This document shows, piece by piece, positions 23,337 through 36,525 of a stretch of 64,000 bases of DNA (within the stretch, counting starts at the first letter, position 1; the number at the start of each line of letters is the position of its first letter). A program made the translations under genes and the position numbers. Where the stretch lies: assembly GCA_002900995.3 (NCBI GenBank), contig CM035304.1, forward strand, positions 4,728,134-4,792,133. Direction: 5' to 3'. The notes beneath the pieces were generated by a model. It did no database searches. It saw only the letters and a list, made by a program, of their open reading frames with translations, and was not told the DNA's origin. This DNA is from Ganoderma boninense (Eukaryota > Basidiomycota > Agaricomycetes > Polyporales > Polyporaceae).

Positions 23337-23575
23337 GCCTATCAGTCTTGACGATAGATTTCGGGGCAGTCGCTCACAGTGAAGGAGCGGGAAACAAGGC
23401 AGATGAAAGTGAGCTCTGAAGAATGAGAAGTCGCGCTCGTCGTTCCCCGCACGCAGCGCTTAGCGCCCGGAGTGCGTTGAGTCACGTGCCTACCCAGATT
23501 GGGCACACGGTCGCGCGCGCGACGGAGCGCGTCTTCAGCCTTGACCACATCCCCCACCCCCTCCCCGCCGCCGCC
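23337..23575. promoter_or_regulatory. Shared divergent promoter Rsc7/Scc3 with CACGTG element
   Basis: The 239 bases between two start codons must serve both genes. GAGTCACGTG at 23479-23488 contains an E-box core and repeats the same ten-base string seen in the TBCC/RBX1 promoter at 13090-13099. A CG-dinucleotide run lies nearby at 23512-23522. Factor binding is inferred only. Confidence 0.45.
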
Positions 23576-26500
23576 ATGGCCGACGCCGCAGAACCGCGAC
23601 GGTCGCAAAGAGAGAGGAAGCAGGCAACGCATTTTGTATCAGGTACGGCCTAATGGCGCATATTCGTGCGTGGTGGAGCCTCACAGCGTCGCAGTCGACA
23701 GTTCTATCCTCAACAAGCGCAAGCGGTCCGACGCGACGAGCGAGGAAGAAAACAGCAAGGAGGACGCGCTTAGCGAGCTCTCCGACCTCTCGCCTTCCGA
23801 AGATGAGGCGGACAACGAGGACGGCGCGCCAAAACAACCGGCCAAGGCTCCTTCGAAACGCAAGACCAAGGCCGCCCCTGGGCCCAAGAAACTGCGTGCA
23901 CCCAAGGGAACGGCAGCCAAGAAGGCGAACATCAAGCCACCGGGCCCACCAAAACCAAGGAAAACAGCTGGACGCAAGGGCAAGCAGGCTGCCGGCGCCG
24001 ATGGCGAGTTCGACGCGGAGCGTGTGGCTCGGGACAGCAAGATTTCTGGCGACAATGCGCTGTTCAGTACGTGTCTTGTCGGGTTGTTGAACTGGGCCTG
24101 TGGTTAATGTTGGTGGCGAAGATGCTATTATGAACCCTGCCGCCGCGCTGCAGTCGACAGCAGAAGACTACCTCGAATCGCTGTCTAGGACGCCTGGCCA
24201 GAGTCTTGCTGACCTCATCAACTGCATTCTGCGTTCATGCGGCTGTAACGACTCTGTTGACGAAGACCGGGCGGTCGACTACGACGGAGTGGTGGACGCC
24301 CTCGATGATTTCACGGAGATTCTCAAGAAGGTGAGTGACACGAGTCTCTCACAAGACCACCATAAGACCACCATTCCGACGCTGCTGGCAGGACGACACG
24401 CCAATATACCCCCTGACGTCCAAGCTACCCATCTTCAAGAAGTTCCGCAAGTCGCTGTCCGAGTTTCTCGAACGCCTCATCGTGTCCTCTGCCGAGCTCG
24501 GCTCTCTATACACCTCAGACCTGATGCCGACGCTCCAAACCTGGGTTATTGCCATGTCATCGTCTCAGCTGCGGAGTTTCCGCCATACCGCCACCGTCAT
24601 TGCGCTCGAGGTCGAGACTGCGCTCTGTGACGTCGCTGCGGCCGTTGAAAAGGAGGCAGAGGTGGTCAGTAGACAGCGTGAGGGAGAGAGGAAACGGAAA
24701 GCAGCGGGCAACAAGGGAAAGGCGGGCGGTGCGCGTGACGCAGAGCTGGAGAAGAAGGCGGCAGAGGTCCGCGAGCGTCGCTCGAAGCTCGCTGAGTTTT
24801 TGAAAGAGTTCGTTGATGGGTGAGTCCTGTTCCGTACATTCTGAGTTCCACACCCTTTGCTGAGTATGAGCATATAGCGTCTTCGTGCACCGTTATCGCG
24901 ACCTCGACCCGAATATTCGCGCCGAGTGCGTGCGCGCGATAGGCCTCTGGTTCAAGAAGTACCCCGCACACTTCCTCGACGGCGCGTATCTGCGCTACGT
25001 CGGCTGGGTTTTGTCCGACGCACAGACACAGGTCCGCCTCGAGGCAGTGCGTGCGCTCGCGCTGGCGTATGACCAGACAGCATACATCGGCGCGGCCGCG
25101 TTGCAACACTTCACCGAGCGCTTCAAACCACGCCTTGTCGAGATGGCAGTTGGCGATATCGAACTCAGTGTGCGTGTGGCGGTCGTCCAGGTCTTGCAAA
25201 CCATCGACGGACACGGGCTGCTGGAGGACGAGCAGCGGCAGAAGCTGTGTCTCCTTGTGTTTGACGAAGAGCCGCGTGTCCGGAGAGCAGTGAGCGGTTT
25301 CGTGAAAGGTGTGTGGGAGGAGACGGTGGACGAGCGGTTAGTGGGGAGGAAACCCTCGGACACGGACAAGAGTCGCGCTGGGGTCAAGGCACTCGGCATG
25401 CTCCTTGTCAGCTGGGGCCGTGCCCTGGACAAGACGACTGGCGACAGAGATGGAGACGATGAGAGCGACCTGGGCGAAGGGACCTCAAAGCGCGTGCGTG
25501 CAAAAGAGGTTGCGTCCCTCGTTGGCCACAACCCGAAAGGCCGCACCGCGCTCGTTGTGGAGGCGCTGTGGGACGAGGTCGAACCTGTGCGCGACTGGGA
25601 GACGCTTCTTGATGTCCTACTGCTCGACCACTCTGCAGCGGACGAAGGGCGCCCGACTTCAAGATCGAAGGGCAAGCAGGCCGCCTCCGATGAGTCGGTC
25701 GACGAGGCATATCGGCTGGAGGAGGTGGAGGAGGCAGTCCTCGTTGAGATGCTCGTGGCGACACTCCGCAAGGCGCTTGCAGACGCTGCCGCTGTTACTG
25801 CGAAGAAGGTTCGCCGCTTGCTCAAGCTGTCCTTGGCGGTGTGCTGATTGGGGTCCACAGGGTGACGAGGACACAACTTTGTCGGATGTCACGCGCGCAT
25901 TGATCAAGGCGTTGCCGAGGCTGTTCGTGAAGCACCAGACAGACGAGAGCAGGATATCAGACGTCCTGCTCATTCCTCAACTGATGAACTTGGACATGTA
26001 CCTCGAGATGCGGATGGTGACGGTGCGTAGCATGTGGCGCGGTGGCGCGAGTTTGTCGAGTTTAACGGGTCGTGATGTGCAGGCGTACACGAGTTTGTGG
26101 GAAGACGTGACGAAGCAGTTCCTGTCGCACTCCTCGCCGATTGTGCTTGCCAATGCGGTCGCCACGATCCGGCGGATGATGGAGGCGACGAGCCTGTCGA
26201 AGACGAACAGTACGAAGATCCTGGAGCTCGAGGACGAATTGTCGACGTCGTTGCGGGACGCCATTGCGGGTCGCGACGAGATCGAGGTTGCCACCTTCAC
26301 GGAGGACGAAGTGCTCTCGTTGGGCGCGATCTGTGCGCGCCTGGCTGCACTTTCAGGCATTCGTGACATGACGTCATGGATGGAGGAAGACGAGGGCGGC
26401 AAGCAGAGCAGCGCTTGGGACATCGTGAGCGCCCTCGCGGAACGCGGCCGACTCGGGTACAAGGAGGAGGAGACGGTATACCCTTCTCACTACCTTATGC

Positions 26501-28581
26501 GAGTAGCATTCTGACATGAAGCCCCGCAGATGGTTGATCGGGCCTTGCAACTACTCACACTGCACATTATGTGGAAGGCACGGAGCCTTCCGGCCGCGGC
26601 AGAGCTCTCTCCAGACGAAGTTCAGTTCCGAGACAAGCTCAAGGAGGAGCGAGAATCTCTTCTGGAGAAGCTGGTCGAGTTCGCAGTGGGTACTCAATCC
26701 AACACGGTGGAAGGTGTTCGTCGAGCGGTGCGTCATGTCCAATGTGTGTCTAGTATATTTCCGTTGATGTACCGGGGTTTTTAGGCGTTCCAGGGGTTGC
26801 TGACCTTGCACATTCTCTTCTGCGCGACGGAAACTACCGCACCAGATGGCAGTCGGCTTCCCACTGCGGCGCTGCCCTTGTCTCTTGACGATGAGGTGCA
26901 ATACCGCTGTGCGGGCTTCGTTCAAACGGAGATTGAACGCTATTCGGAAGAGATTGCTGAGGGGCATCCCGAAGACCACAGAAGCAGTGACGAAGAAGGT
27001 GACGACGAAGAAGATGCCGAGCCAGAGGAACAACCGAAAGTTAAGAGGGGTCGTGGCAGACCCAAAGCGGCTGCGAAAGCTCCAGTTTCAGGTGCGTGCC
27101 TCTGTCTATTGGTGGTCCTCCGTGTGCTTATCGATGGGCAGCCCCTCGTGCAGAGACTCGTTCTCAGCTTGAGAAGGAGTACGTCTTTATCGGCGTTGTC
27201 ACCACCTTCCTGCGTGCTATCCGCGCCGGGGTCATTCACTTCCGGCATGCTGCAACTGTCCTCGCGCATCACGGCCGTCTCGGTCCGACTTTCGACCTCT
27301 GTTCGAAAGTCATTATCGAGATCCTGCGAGAGGAGGGCATGTACAAGGACAACGGTGAAACCGTGGTCGCTGTTGTTTGTCAAGCTCTTCAGGAGGTGAG
27401 TCCGAGGACTTGCTTAACAATGCACACGATGATGAATCGCTATCATGCAGTCGTTCACGCTGTATCTCGAATCCGTGGCTCACACTGGCGACCATGCCAT
27501 CGCGCTTGGGAAGGCGCTCTCTGCTTGCCTGATGATACGTGGGGCTCAACTCGCTGTCGTTCGCCGGCTGGATCCGAAATGCATTGTCGACATCCACACA
27601 ACGAGCCTGAACTGGGTAGGTAAACGGCTCGCCGCTTACGAGAACGCGAAGAACAAGAAGGCTAGGAACAAATGCATCTTGTTCTTCCGTGTCCTCCAGC
27701 CCCTCCTCTCGTCAATCGATAACCAGGATTCGCTGAAGATGTGAGTCTACTGTGTTCTTCGACTCGTCAGCTCTCTCATGCGTTCCCTCCAGCAAAGCAC
27801 ACTTGGATAATCTCATCGCTCAGTCCAAACTGGAGATATCTCCCACTTCGAAGCCATGGGAGCCTTACCGTGCCTACGAGAAAAAGCTTTCGGCAACGTT
27901 GATGAAAGAAAAAGGTGTGTGCCCGCGTTAACTCTTGATGGGTTCTTCACCCTGACACCACTGGTTCAGGTCCCGGTCGTCGTGGTCGCAAGCGCAAGGA
28001 TGCTAAGAGCGCCGAGCTTGTGACTACAGACGAGGAAGGCGGCGAGGCGAGCGAGGTAGACGACGTGATGGTCAACGGCAATGCCAACAAGCCCTACCCG
28101 GCGGAATCCCGCCCGTCGTGCAGCGCAAAACGGGGGATTGTCCGAAGGCGAACCTGGTATCACTGAAGACGAGCACGAGCCAGCTGAGGCAACCACTCCG
28201 AAAGCGAAACCCAAACCACGACCTGTTCAGAAACGAGGTTCTCCCGCCAAGCGAGCGCGCGAGGACTCCCCTGTCCGAACACAATCCCCCGTGTCTGTGC
28301 GACAGTCCAAGTCTCCTACACCGCTGTCATCGATACGAGGATCAACCCCTCCAGAGGAACCTGAAGAACCTGAAGAGCCGGAGGAGCCAGAAGAGTCCCA
28401 AGACCCTGAGACCCCGAAGGTGTCTCGCAAGCGCGGGAGGTCCGACGACGAGGAACAAGAGGATGAGGATATGGCCGATGCTACCACTAACGGCGTCGAC
28501 CATGCCGACGGGGATGAGGAGTTGTCGCCGGATGGACAGGCTTCTGAGCTGCAGATCCGCCGAAAGCGCGTTCGCCATTAA
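23576..28581 (+). CDS. SCC3: Cohesin subunit Scc3/STAG
   Basis: Thirteen exons (starts 23576, 23695, 24122, 24392, 24878, 25861, 26083, 26530, 26785, 27142, 27451, 27793, 27970) give about 1,447 residues, normal for STAG proteins. After a basic/acidic N-terminus come the STAG region (AAALQSTAEDYLESLSRTP, KKFRKSLSEFLERLI, QTWVIAMSSSQLRSFRHTA) and the stromalin-conservative domain (VFVHRYRDLDPNIRAEC, AIGLWFKKYP, FLDGAYLRYVGWVLSD). HEAT-like helices follow, then a Lys/Glu/Pro-rich tail with a GAACCT repeat encoding (Glu-Glu-Pro)n near 28350. Scc3 binds the kleisin Rad21 and DNA to hold sister chromatids. The frame changes by one base near 28085-28095 in the tail; the downstream frame ending at 28581 (RRKRVRH) looks genuine. 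No intron fits the change. Confidence 0.93.
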
Positions 28582-29293
28582 TATCAATACAGTGGATACC
28601 CCGGAACAAAACCGGTATGACCCTTATGCTTATTCGTCATTCCATCCTTTGGTCTTTTATGCTTCTGTGCCCTCACCTTTTGTCTTTGCTGTCTGTGATT
28701 TTGTGCTGTCGTCGCCCCTCTGTCGCTGAATGTACTGCTTGATCTGTATCGACATTGTAGCTATCGCGCTTTGCGCCCCACCGTAATCTAATGCAGCGCT
28801 TCTGACACTCCTCGCCTTGCTCCTGCCGTCCGGCGATAGGCGGGAGTGTTATCTCGACTTTCATAACCCCTTCCTTTTTTGAATTTCTATTTTGGAGGTG
28901 CGACCATGCGTACGCAAGCGCCTCTCCGTGGTATTCTTGGTACTGACAATCATTACAGTCTGTGTAAGATAGACAACGGAACAGTCGAGTCGATCAGTGA
29001 CGGAGAGATGGAGACGTCTGAAGCAATCCGAAGACTGAGGCGTTTCACCGCACTCACTATGACGGGGCTTTGACGGGGCTTGGGTTATGCATATGGTGTC
29101 CCTCTCCCCAGATTGGGCACCGGTCCATCTTCTGTTCGTCTCCAACACACGTGTATCGTCGTTCAAGGCCAACGACGACCATGATCCTTCCCTTTATCCC
29201 TTTGCCCCCTCCTCCACCTTCCCCCTCCTCCCTCCACCACCTGCCACGGCCTCTCGAGTCCACGTCGCCTTTCTCGCGTTCATTAGATTGCAG
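28582..29293. other. Intergenic, no gene supported
   Basis: About 700 bases between two plus-strand genes: the Scc3 terminator side and the carboxypeptidase promoter. A CT-rich tract at 29205-29235 precedes the carboxypeptidase start, as is common in fungal promoters. Nothing else is recognised. Confidence 0.45.
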
Positions 29294-31926
29294 ATGTCCA
29301 TAAGCGTGCCTCTACTATGCTTATTCGGCATCTTGTGGGGAAACCATGTTCTCGCGGCGACGCCACCCAACTCTTTTCCTCATGCATGGCCAGGTCAACC
29401 TACCACGTCTTTTGGCCCCGACTGGCAAGATTGTGAGTGTTGCTTCATCTCAGAGCGCTGTTCTGCATCTCACGGCTGGGGTGGACGCTGTTCCACTATT
29501 CAGACTTTGAAGTCAAAGATTCCGGCCTTCCGCCCCTCGACCAGATCTCCCTATCTCGTAGCTTTGCTGGCAATATCCCGGTAAACCGACCGGATCACCC
29601 CAACAACACCTTATTCTTCTGGGCTTTTGAGCGTCAGGGAACGAATGGCACTCTCACTGCGCCTGCGGACGAAAGCAACACCGACCCTTGGATTATCTGG
29701 CTCCAGGGAGGGCAAGTGCCTGACAATGTTTATGTCTTCAGAAGGTCGAGTTCCTGACACGTCTGGTTGTAGGCCAGGGGATTCAAGCATGATTGGATTG
29801 TCCCAAGAGGTGCGCGCTTCCGGCCTGTGTAGCCAGAGTAACCCTGAGTAACCGTAACAAACGCTTCCATGCACATCTTACCTCAGAATGGACCTGTTCT
29901 GATCTCGAGTAATGGCTCGTGGGTTGCCAACCCTTTCAGCTGGAATACTCAGGCGGATGTGATCTGGATCGACCAACCCGTAGGCGAGCACAGCACTATG
30001 TTGTTGCTGTCACCTCCATGCTCAACTCCTGCGTAGGTGCTGGCTACTCGACTGCCGATGCGCAAGGATACAGTGAGTAAAGCATGTCCGCCCTATCTTT
30101 CCTCTCACGTATCATTCTTTTGATAGTCGTTGACGAGGATCAGATGGGAGAGGACTTTGTGGGTCGCTCTCCGATTGCTTCAATTATATTCTGACACCTG
30201 TGTCCAGGCCGGCTTCTTAACGAACCTTGTCAGTGTCTTCCCCAGCCTTGCCACACGGCCGCTCTACCTAATGGGCGAGAGTTATGGGGGGACATTTATT
30301 GTCTGTATCCTCCACCATAATTCTTATTACCGAGGGAAGCTAAGAGGGCTCTTTAGTCTTACATCGTCAAACACCTCTTCTCTCTGTCTAACCCTCCAGT
30401 CAACCTACATAAAGTAGTCATTGGAAACGGCATGTTGGGGTCGGTCACCACAATGCGGGAACTGCCTGTGGTAATGCGTTTCATATCCGCCTGCCAAACC
30501 AGTTGCTGATTCCATTGAAGATCAATGTTCTTGAGACATATCCTGCCATCATTGGATACGATGAGGACGTCTTCAACTACTTCAGAGCCCAGTGAGCCCA
30601 ATTACCATTACCATCGCCTACAGTGTCTCCCACGTATTGCTGACATGAACATATACCAGACACCATCTCTGCGGCTTCGATCTGAACTTGACCTATCCGC
30701 AGACTGGTGGGCCTTTCCCGACCTTAGCCACAACTCCGGGGCTCCGAATCATGATCCGCGAGGCAAAGAAGTTGAAGGCCTCGCATCATCGGCACCGCAG
30801 GTCGCCACTGAAAGAACTCGCAAGTTCGCATGGATACCGTGCCATAGGCTACAGGTCCAATGACGACAATCATAGAGAGGCAAAGAGATCCCAGTGGAAG
30901 CGAGATGTCGCCGTCACTAACAGCGGTACCATGGACCCGTGGTACGGTTGCGATATATTTGACGAGATGTGGGACTATGCGTTCAACTTCACGTATCCCT
31001 GGAGTGCGTATTAGATCCGTGAACACTCTACGTGCACATACTGATGCTTCTCGGTTCAGAGGACAGCCGCGTCAACTTCTACGACATTCCTGACGCAACG
31101 AACCCCGAGCCCCCCAAAGACGCGGCGCCCTTCTTCAACAATGACGTGGTCCGCGCCGCGCTGCACGCCCCGACCTCCAAGGACTGGTCCAGCCACTTCC
31201 AGTATCCCTTCGGCTCCGTCTTTGACAGCGCGTCCGGAAACCAGCGCGGGGATCCGTCCGTCGAGCCCATGGCCTTCCTCACGCCGCTCTTCGCGAATGC
31301 CTCCGCGCGGGGGATTACGTTCGTGTTATACTCCGGCAACGACGACTCGAGCATCCCGCACCACGGCACGGAGGTCGTCATCCAGAACACGACGTTCGGA
31401 GGCATCCAGGGTTTCACGCAGAAGCCTGCGACGCCTTGGTTCGACGACCAGGGCGTGTTCGCGGGGATCGTGCACCAAGAGAGGAACCTCACGTACGTGC
31501 TCTTCGAGGGCGCGGGCCATATGGTGCCGCAGTGGAGGCCAGCACAGGCGTTGGTGTTCCTGCGGGAGTTCGTGCTCGGCGACAACGCGAACGGGACTGT
31601 CCTGAGCAGCGGGACGATCCAAGGCGCCGAGAACGGGACACTGGCAGGGCAGTATCTGGTGGGTGGGAACGAGATCTTCTATGGGTCTGCGACGACGGAC
31701 GGGACGTATGTAGTCCCGAGCGCGACGGTCGCTTCCTGGGACCAGTTCCTCGCGACCGCCACACTTGACGCGGCTTCCAGTTACGAGCTTGACAGCCCCT
31801 TCAAATACAGCACCGCCGTCCTCGGGGAAGAACGGTGCGGCAGCCAACGGTCCGAGCGACCTCGTTGCCATGCTTGCGGCGATGTTTGGGATCGCGGCGT
31901 TCGTTTCGGTACAGTTCGCGGTCTAG
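29294..31926 (+). CDS. Serine carboxypeptidase S10, copy 1 (one frameshift near the C-terminus)
   Basis: Eleven exons, the first 29294-29432 and the last 31060-31926. The signal peptide (LLCLFGILWGNHVLA) is followed by a peptidase S10 fold: WIIWLQGGPGDSS (oxyanion region), WIDQPVGAGYST, the nucleophile in GESYGGTF, the Asp region YSGNDDSSIPHHGTE and the catalytic His in GAGHMVPQ. The enzyme would remove C-terminal residues from peptides in an acidic secreted or vacuolar setting. Two introns use GC donors (29712, GCAAGT; 29984, GCGAGC). The tail in the corrected frame ends with a hydrophobic segment (AAMFGIAAFVSVQFAV), as in copy 2. An extra T at 31775-31776 shifts the frame just before this tail, and the exon sum is 3n+1. 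Copy 2 lies at 54049-56674. Confidence 0.88.
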
Positions 31927-32675
31927 TGCTTGCGGTGTATGATTTCGCTGGTTCGGAATCCGGATGCGGTAGGCGGGTCCGCCTCTTTCCATGATGTCGA
32001 AGGTGTTGTCCAGTCGATGTTTAGTCCTCGTATACCCTATTTGTGTTTGTGTTTGATCTCACAGCCATGGACCCTTGTCTAGAACAGTCACCGACCTGAA
32101 ATAAGGACGCACTACGTTGACTTTGATTTCTCGCTCAGTTCTCGTTCTACCTGTATTATTTGGTCTGCGTGCATTACTTCATACCCCCCGCTTATGTGTG
32201 GCTCGGACCCGAGGCTGTGATAAAGGGTGATATTGCGGAGGATTAGGACACGGATGGTGGCTGATGATCTTCAAACCTACGCCCGATTACACCCCGTCAC
32301 ACGAGATAAGTATTTCTTGTCCTTCCATGGTTTGCAACTCCACCTGTATGTATCTGCAGGACTATCAGACATGTCAGCGCCGCCTTGCAGCGATGTTCTA
32401 GCGCTCCACGCACCGACAATGAACTTTCTCACCGAGACGTCGCGCATTCCAGCAGTTTTGTGGTTTCTTGACATGGACCACGTAATTGTATGTAGGTCAT
32501 ATGTCACTGAGCGGCCATGACTGATGAAACGTTCTCCACTCCATCACGAAAGCACAGCACCGGAGCGCCATGTGTGGACGGCTCCCACTCTTCTTAAGTA
32601 ACACGATGGAGGCGTCGGGCCACAAGTGCCAAGTTGCTCTTCGTCTCATGTCTCCATCCCGCTTTTACAGCACAG
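31927..32675. other. Intergenic, no gene supported
   Basis: About 750 bases between the carboxypeptidase stop and DUF6593 copy B. No coding or RNA signature seen. Confidence 0.45.
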
Positions 32676-33400
32676 ATGAACGTCACGTTCCTTTCCGATA
32701 GCCCGTTAAACTCGACGGTCGTCGACCTCAACGGCGGGGGTCACCTGTACGATATCTCGACGGAGTACGACTTCGAGTCGTCCACGACGCGATGTAGGAC
32801 GACGATGCACAACCTGGACGGGGACGTCGTCGGGCTGTGGGAGCGTGCGTACCAGCGAGACGAGGACAGGATTACGTACCACGACAAGATGCACATGCTC
32901 GCTGACTGGCTCCCAAAGAAGAGCGTGCTCTCCAGGTGCGTATCTTCAGCCTTGATCAAGGCGTCGGTTCAAGGTTGACGAACGGAGGGGGGCGCATACG
33001 ATTTATATGCAGGACGAGGATCCTGGTCGCCTCCGACGGCTCGCAGTACCACTGGAAACAAGTGACGAGCTGGGGCACGACAACGCTCAAGGTAAGCACG
33101 TCGCCCCACATTGGAGACTAGGGTGCCTGAACTCACCGTCATGCTATTGCGCAGCTGGTCGACCCCGAGACACAAGAGATGGTGGCGCAAATGCGGAGTG
33201 CGCGCGCAGGGTCTGGGTTTCTTCTAGGGAAGCCCCGCAGAATGGGTCTGGATGTGAGGCCTGGGACGGCTCTGAGCCTCGACGCGATCCTGCTGTCGTT
33301 CATCATCCTGGAGCAGACGCGAAGGGAGCAGGGCGCAGCCTCGTATTCCGACGCTTGGGGAGGGGTTGCTCGCGGAGCAGGAGGACCAGGTGCAGGATAA
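32676..33400 (+). CDS. DUF6593-like protein B (194 aa)
   Basis: Exons 32676-32935, 33013-33091 and 33155-33400 join in frame. The order of motifs is the same as in copy A: NVTFLSDSPLNSTVVD, HLYDISTEYDF, GLWERAYQRDEDRITY, DWLPKKSVLSR, RILVASDGSQYHWKQ and the C-terminal LDAILLSFIILEQTRREQ. The exon/intron layout matches copy A too (first intron after the Ser-Arg of LSR, second after the WK strand). It is intact. The function is unknown; the family is expanded in basidiomycetes. Confidence 0.78.
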
Positions 33401-34902
33401 TGAGGAGGTCGGTCCGGACGAGTTCGGCAGCTTTCGATTGACCCGACGACCTATTATTTATCTGTGCGGATCCATCACTTGGATGTACTATTAGCATACC
33501 CCTACCGACCTTGATTCACTAATCGCTAGGAACTTTGCAAGATTACTACGGACTGGGACGACCATCATCTGTTCAGAGTCGGAAACTGCAGCCCTAGGAC
33601 AATTATTCGGTGGAATATAATAAGCAATGAAGTCCCCACCATAGTCCTATCACGGAGCTGACCACAAAATACTCACCTATACGTCTTGTTGTTTTTGACC
33701 GTCGTAGACTCGGCAGTTCGACTTATGGAACACCTCAGCCGACATACTTATCGAGAATTGAGAGTAGATGGTAGGCCGCAACAGTGCGGGCAAATTGGAC
33801 CCGCGCCACAAAATCGAAATTTAGCCATTATCTACGTCAAAAACGAAAAGTGGGCCCAAACCATGCCCGAACCAGACATGAACATCAACCCGAGTGACCT
33901 CATCCTGATTCCTTCCTTCTGCATACCCTCTCCTCTGCTTGCCGTTCCCGCCTATACCACTCTCTTCTGTCCCTCTTGCTCCCTATTCTATATACCACTT
34001 GCGACTGTCCCAGGAATGAGCCACTAGAAACGGCCGTATACGACACGAAGGACGGGAAAGGAACGACGAAAAGGTGAGCTCCACGCAACCCATTCCGCCC
34101 TGTACAACGAACAGGATGTCCAAGTAAAAGGGTCGACCCCGTCTCCCCTCTCGCATTCTGCACGTCATACAACGAATACGCCCCTATGTCACCTCGTGTC
34201 TCCTTCGCGGAGCGACGGGGCAGCGACGCACCGAGCCCCCACAGCGTCCGAACCCCGACGTGTCATCTCACGAGCTTTCCGTGACACGCCTTAAGGCCGG
34301 ACCTACATCATTTCCCCTCTCCCATCGCTACATCTCTGTGGTTTCAGACAGACGGCTCTGAAGTTAGGTTTGTGCGCCGCGAGCTCCATCTGGCGCGCGA
34401 ACAAAGGCCGAGCCGACAGCCGCGACCCCACCACCGAGTGGAGGACGCAAGGCGTTCGCAGCCAAGCCCAGGCAGACGAGTTCCACCCTGTCTGTGGCGG
34501 TCGCAGACGTGGTTTTAATGTTTTTGTGAACGCGAAAGTCAACTCTTCACCGCGCGGCTATAAAGCGTCCGAGCTCAAGCACCATGCTCGTCCGGCGCGT
34601 GGTTCCGTGCGGACAAGTGGCAGGAGCGGGCGTCGTTGAGCGCGTGGAGGCGCGTGTTCCGAGTGTTGTTTGTGCGTATGCGAGTGTAGGGGCGGGGAGA
34701 AGAGATCATAGACGTGACGAGCTTCGCTCGTTCTGATATTTTCTTTGTTGTGGCCGTCGGGTATGTGCGTTGAATGCTGGCTAATGATGCTGTCCTTTAG
34801 GTGAGATAATGCACATGCTGCTAGCTGCGATTATGTGTTTGTGTGGGGCAAGATTGAAGGTTCTATAAGCTTTATGGATGACTATATGCGCATACATGCC
34901 CC
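33401..34902. other. Intergenic; GC-rich block and a TATA-like element
   Basis: 1.5 kb with AT-rich sequence to about 33900 and a GC-rich block at 34190-34720. A plus-strand frame in that block (GAWFRADKWQERASL, near 34600) reads like coding sequence and ends in a GTGCGT donor, but I cannot give it a start. It may be an untranslated or first exon of the downstream J-domain gene. Confidence 0.35.
34559..34565 (+). promoter_or_regulatory. TATA-box-like element
   Basis: TATAAAG is followed about 340 bases later by the J-domain start codon and immediately by a GC-rich exon-like stretch. It would fit transcription starting near 34590 with a 5' intron. Based on motif only. Confidence 0.3.
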
Positions 34903-36525
34903 ATGATTTCGTTTAGAGCCACATTGACCCTCTTATCTCCTCCAGTAATCTTTTGTTGCCGCTATGTTAACCGGCCTCCTGAATATGCCGGATGGACGTA
35001 TCTCCCAAACTACGCCTCCCGCCAGCTCCTCTCCATCGTCCACTCTCTTTACCCCCGCATCTTTGGGCGGCCACCACCTACCCCCGGGACCCCCGCGTTC
35101 CAGCGCAATGCCCGTTGGACTTACCTATTCGTCGTCGTTTCCTACCTTCTCTATACCTTCTTTGATGCGGCGACGACGGTGGAACCAAATTACTACCAGG
35201 TGCTACGTGTTGAGCCAACCGCAGACGAGAGCACGCTCAAGATGGCGTTCAGGCAGTTCGCACGGCGGAATCATCCGGACCGCGTCGGACCTCAGGGAGA
35301 GGCGAGTTTTATCCAGGTCAGAGACGCATACGAGGCTTTGAAGTCTCCCGTGAAGCGTTTTGCGTACGATAGGTAAGTCTACAGTGCGAGATGAACGGCT
35401 TGGGCTCATGATCGGCAGGTTCGGACCTGATGCATTAGGGTGGTCACAATGTTCAACACTGAGGGAGTACATTCGCCATGGGCTCATGCAAGCATCTGGG
35501 TTTTACATCGCCTCAATATGCATCCTACTTCTGCTCTCCGCGTCTGGCCGCACGGGCCCCGTAGCATATGTAAGTTGCACATACATCTACCTGGTTGACA
35601 TTGGCTAAAGGAATACTATTCAGTGGCGTTACATCCTGCTCGCCCTTATCGCCGTGTACGAAATGCTGTTTATTCTCGACCCCTCCCCTTCCCCTACATC
35701 CGAGGCTGGCTCGAAGCTCACGTCGATGCTCTTCGCTGACCCCGCGAGCACGGCACATACCTCTCTCTTCTCACTCTTCTGGCCTCGCCGAGTAGCATAC
35801 CAACACATCCGATTCCTGCACGCGCTGTTCGTGCTGTGCTCATTCGCACTGTCGAACGTCGCACCAGTGCTGTTCCCGCAGCCGAGCGCGGAGATGGAGC
35901 AAAGGGTTATCCTAAGTCAAGCGCAGCAGATCCTGCAGGCCGCGAACCAGATCTCAGCGGAAGGTGCGTGTACACTTCGCATTCCCTCTGTGCGCAAACC
36001 TTCAACGCTGAGCGCCTCATTGCTCTAGCGAACGCGCAGCTGCAAACCCTATACCACGCCGTACACGGCCCGCACACAGGCACAACCGCTCAGGATTCGA
36101 CGTTCCCCTTCCTTGGCGACATTCAAGGTGGACGGGATGGGCGTCCGGCCGAAGAGGTTGTTGGCCTGCTCACACATGAGCTTGAGAACCTCATTCTCGA
36201 GACGCAGCTCCGCGCGGACGGTGGGCCGCTCAAGAGCGCGGTCGACAACGTTGTCGACCGCGAACGCCGTCGGAGGGCGGCCGAGGCGGAGGCGGCAGGG
36301 AGGTATGGCAGTGGAAGTGCAAGCCCGGCGTCTGACGGGTGGCTGAAGCGGCGGATCAGCGGGTTTGGAGCGAGGATGAACGGCCACGCTAGCGGAGGGG
36401 TGATGATGAATGGGAATGGGATGGTGAATGGGGGGATCGCGGAGAGATCGTTCGACGGGTCGCCGATGAGGGGTGAGAGGACGCGGCCTGGGTACGTCAG
36501 AGCGCGGTCGAGATCGCTTGGGTAG
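34903..36525 (+). CDS. J-domain (DnaJ) membrane protein (about 485 aa)
   Basis: Exons 34903-35372, 35419-35569, 35624-35963 and 36029-36525 keep frame. After an N-terminal segment (GWTYLPNYASRQLL) there is a hydrophobic stretch (TYLFVVVSYLLYTFFDA). Then comes a J domain: NYYQVLRVEPTADESTLKMA, FARRNHPDR with the HPD tripeptide, and FIQVRDAYEALKSPVKRFAYD. Further membrane segments follow (GFYIASICILLLLSA, WRYILLALIAVYEMLF, FLHALFVLCSFALSNVA), then a Gln/Ala-rich helix and a Gly/Asn-rich tail. The HPD motif stimulates Hsp70 ATPase, so the protein probably recruits an Hsp70 to the ER or another membrane. The first residues are uncertain because an upstream exon is possible. Confidence 0.82.
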
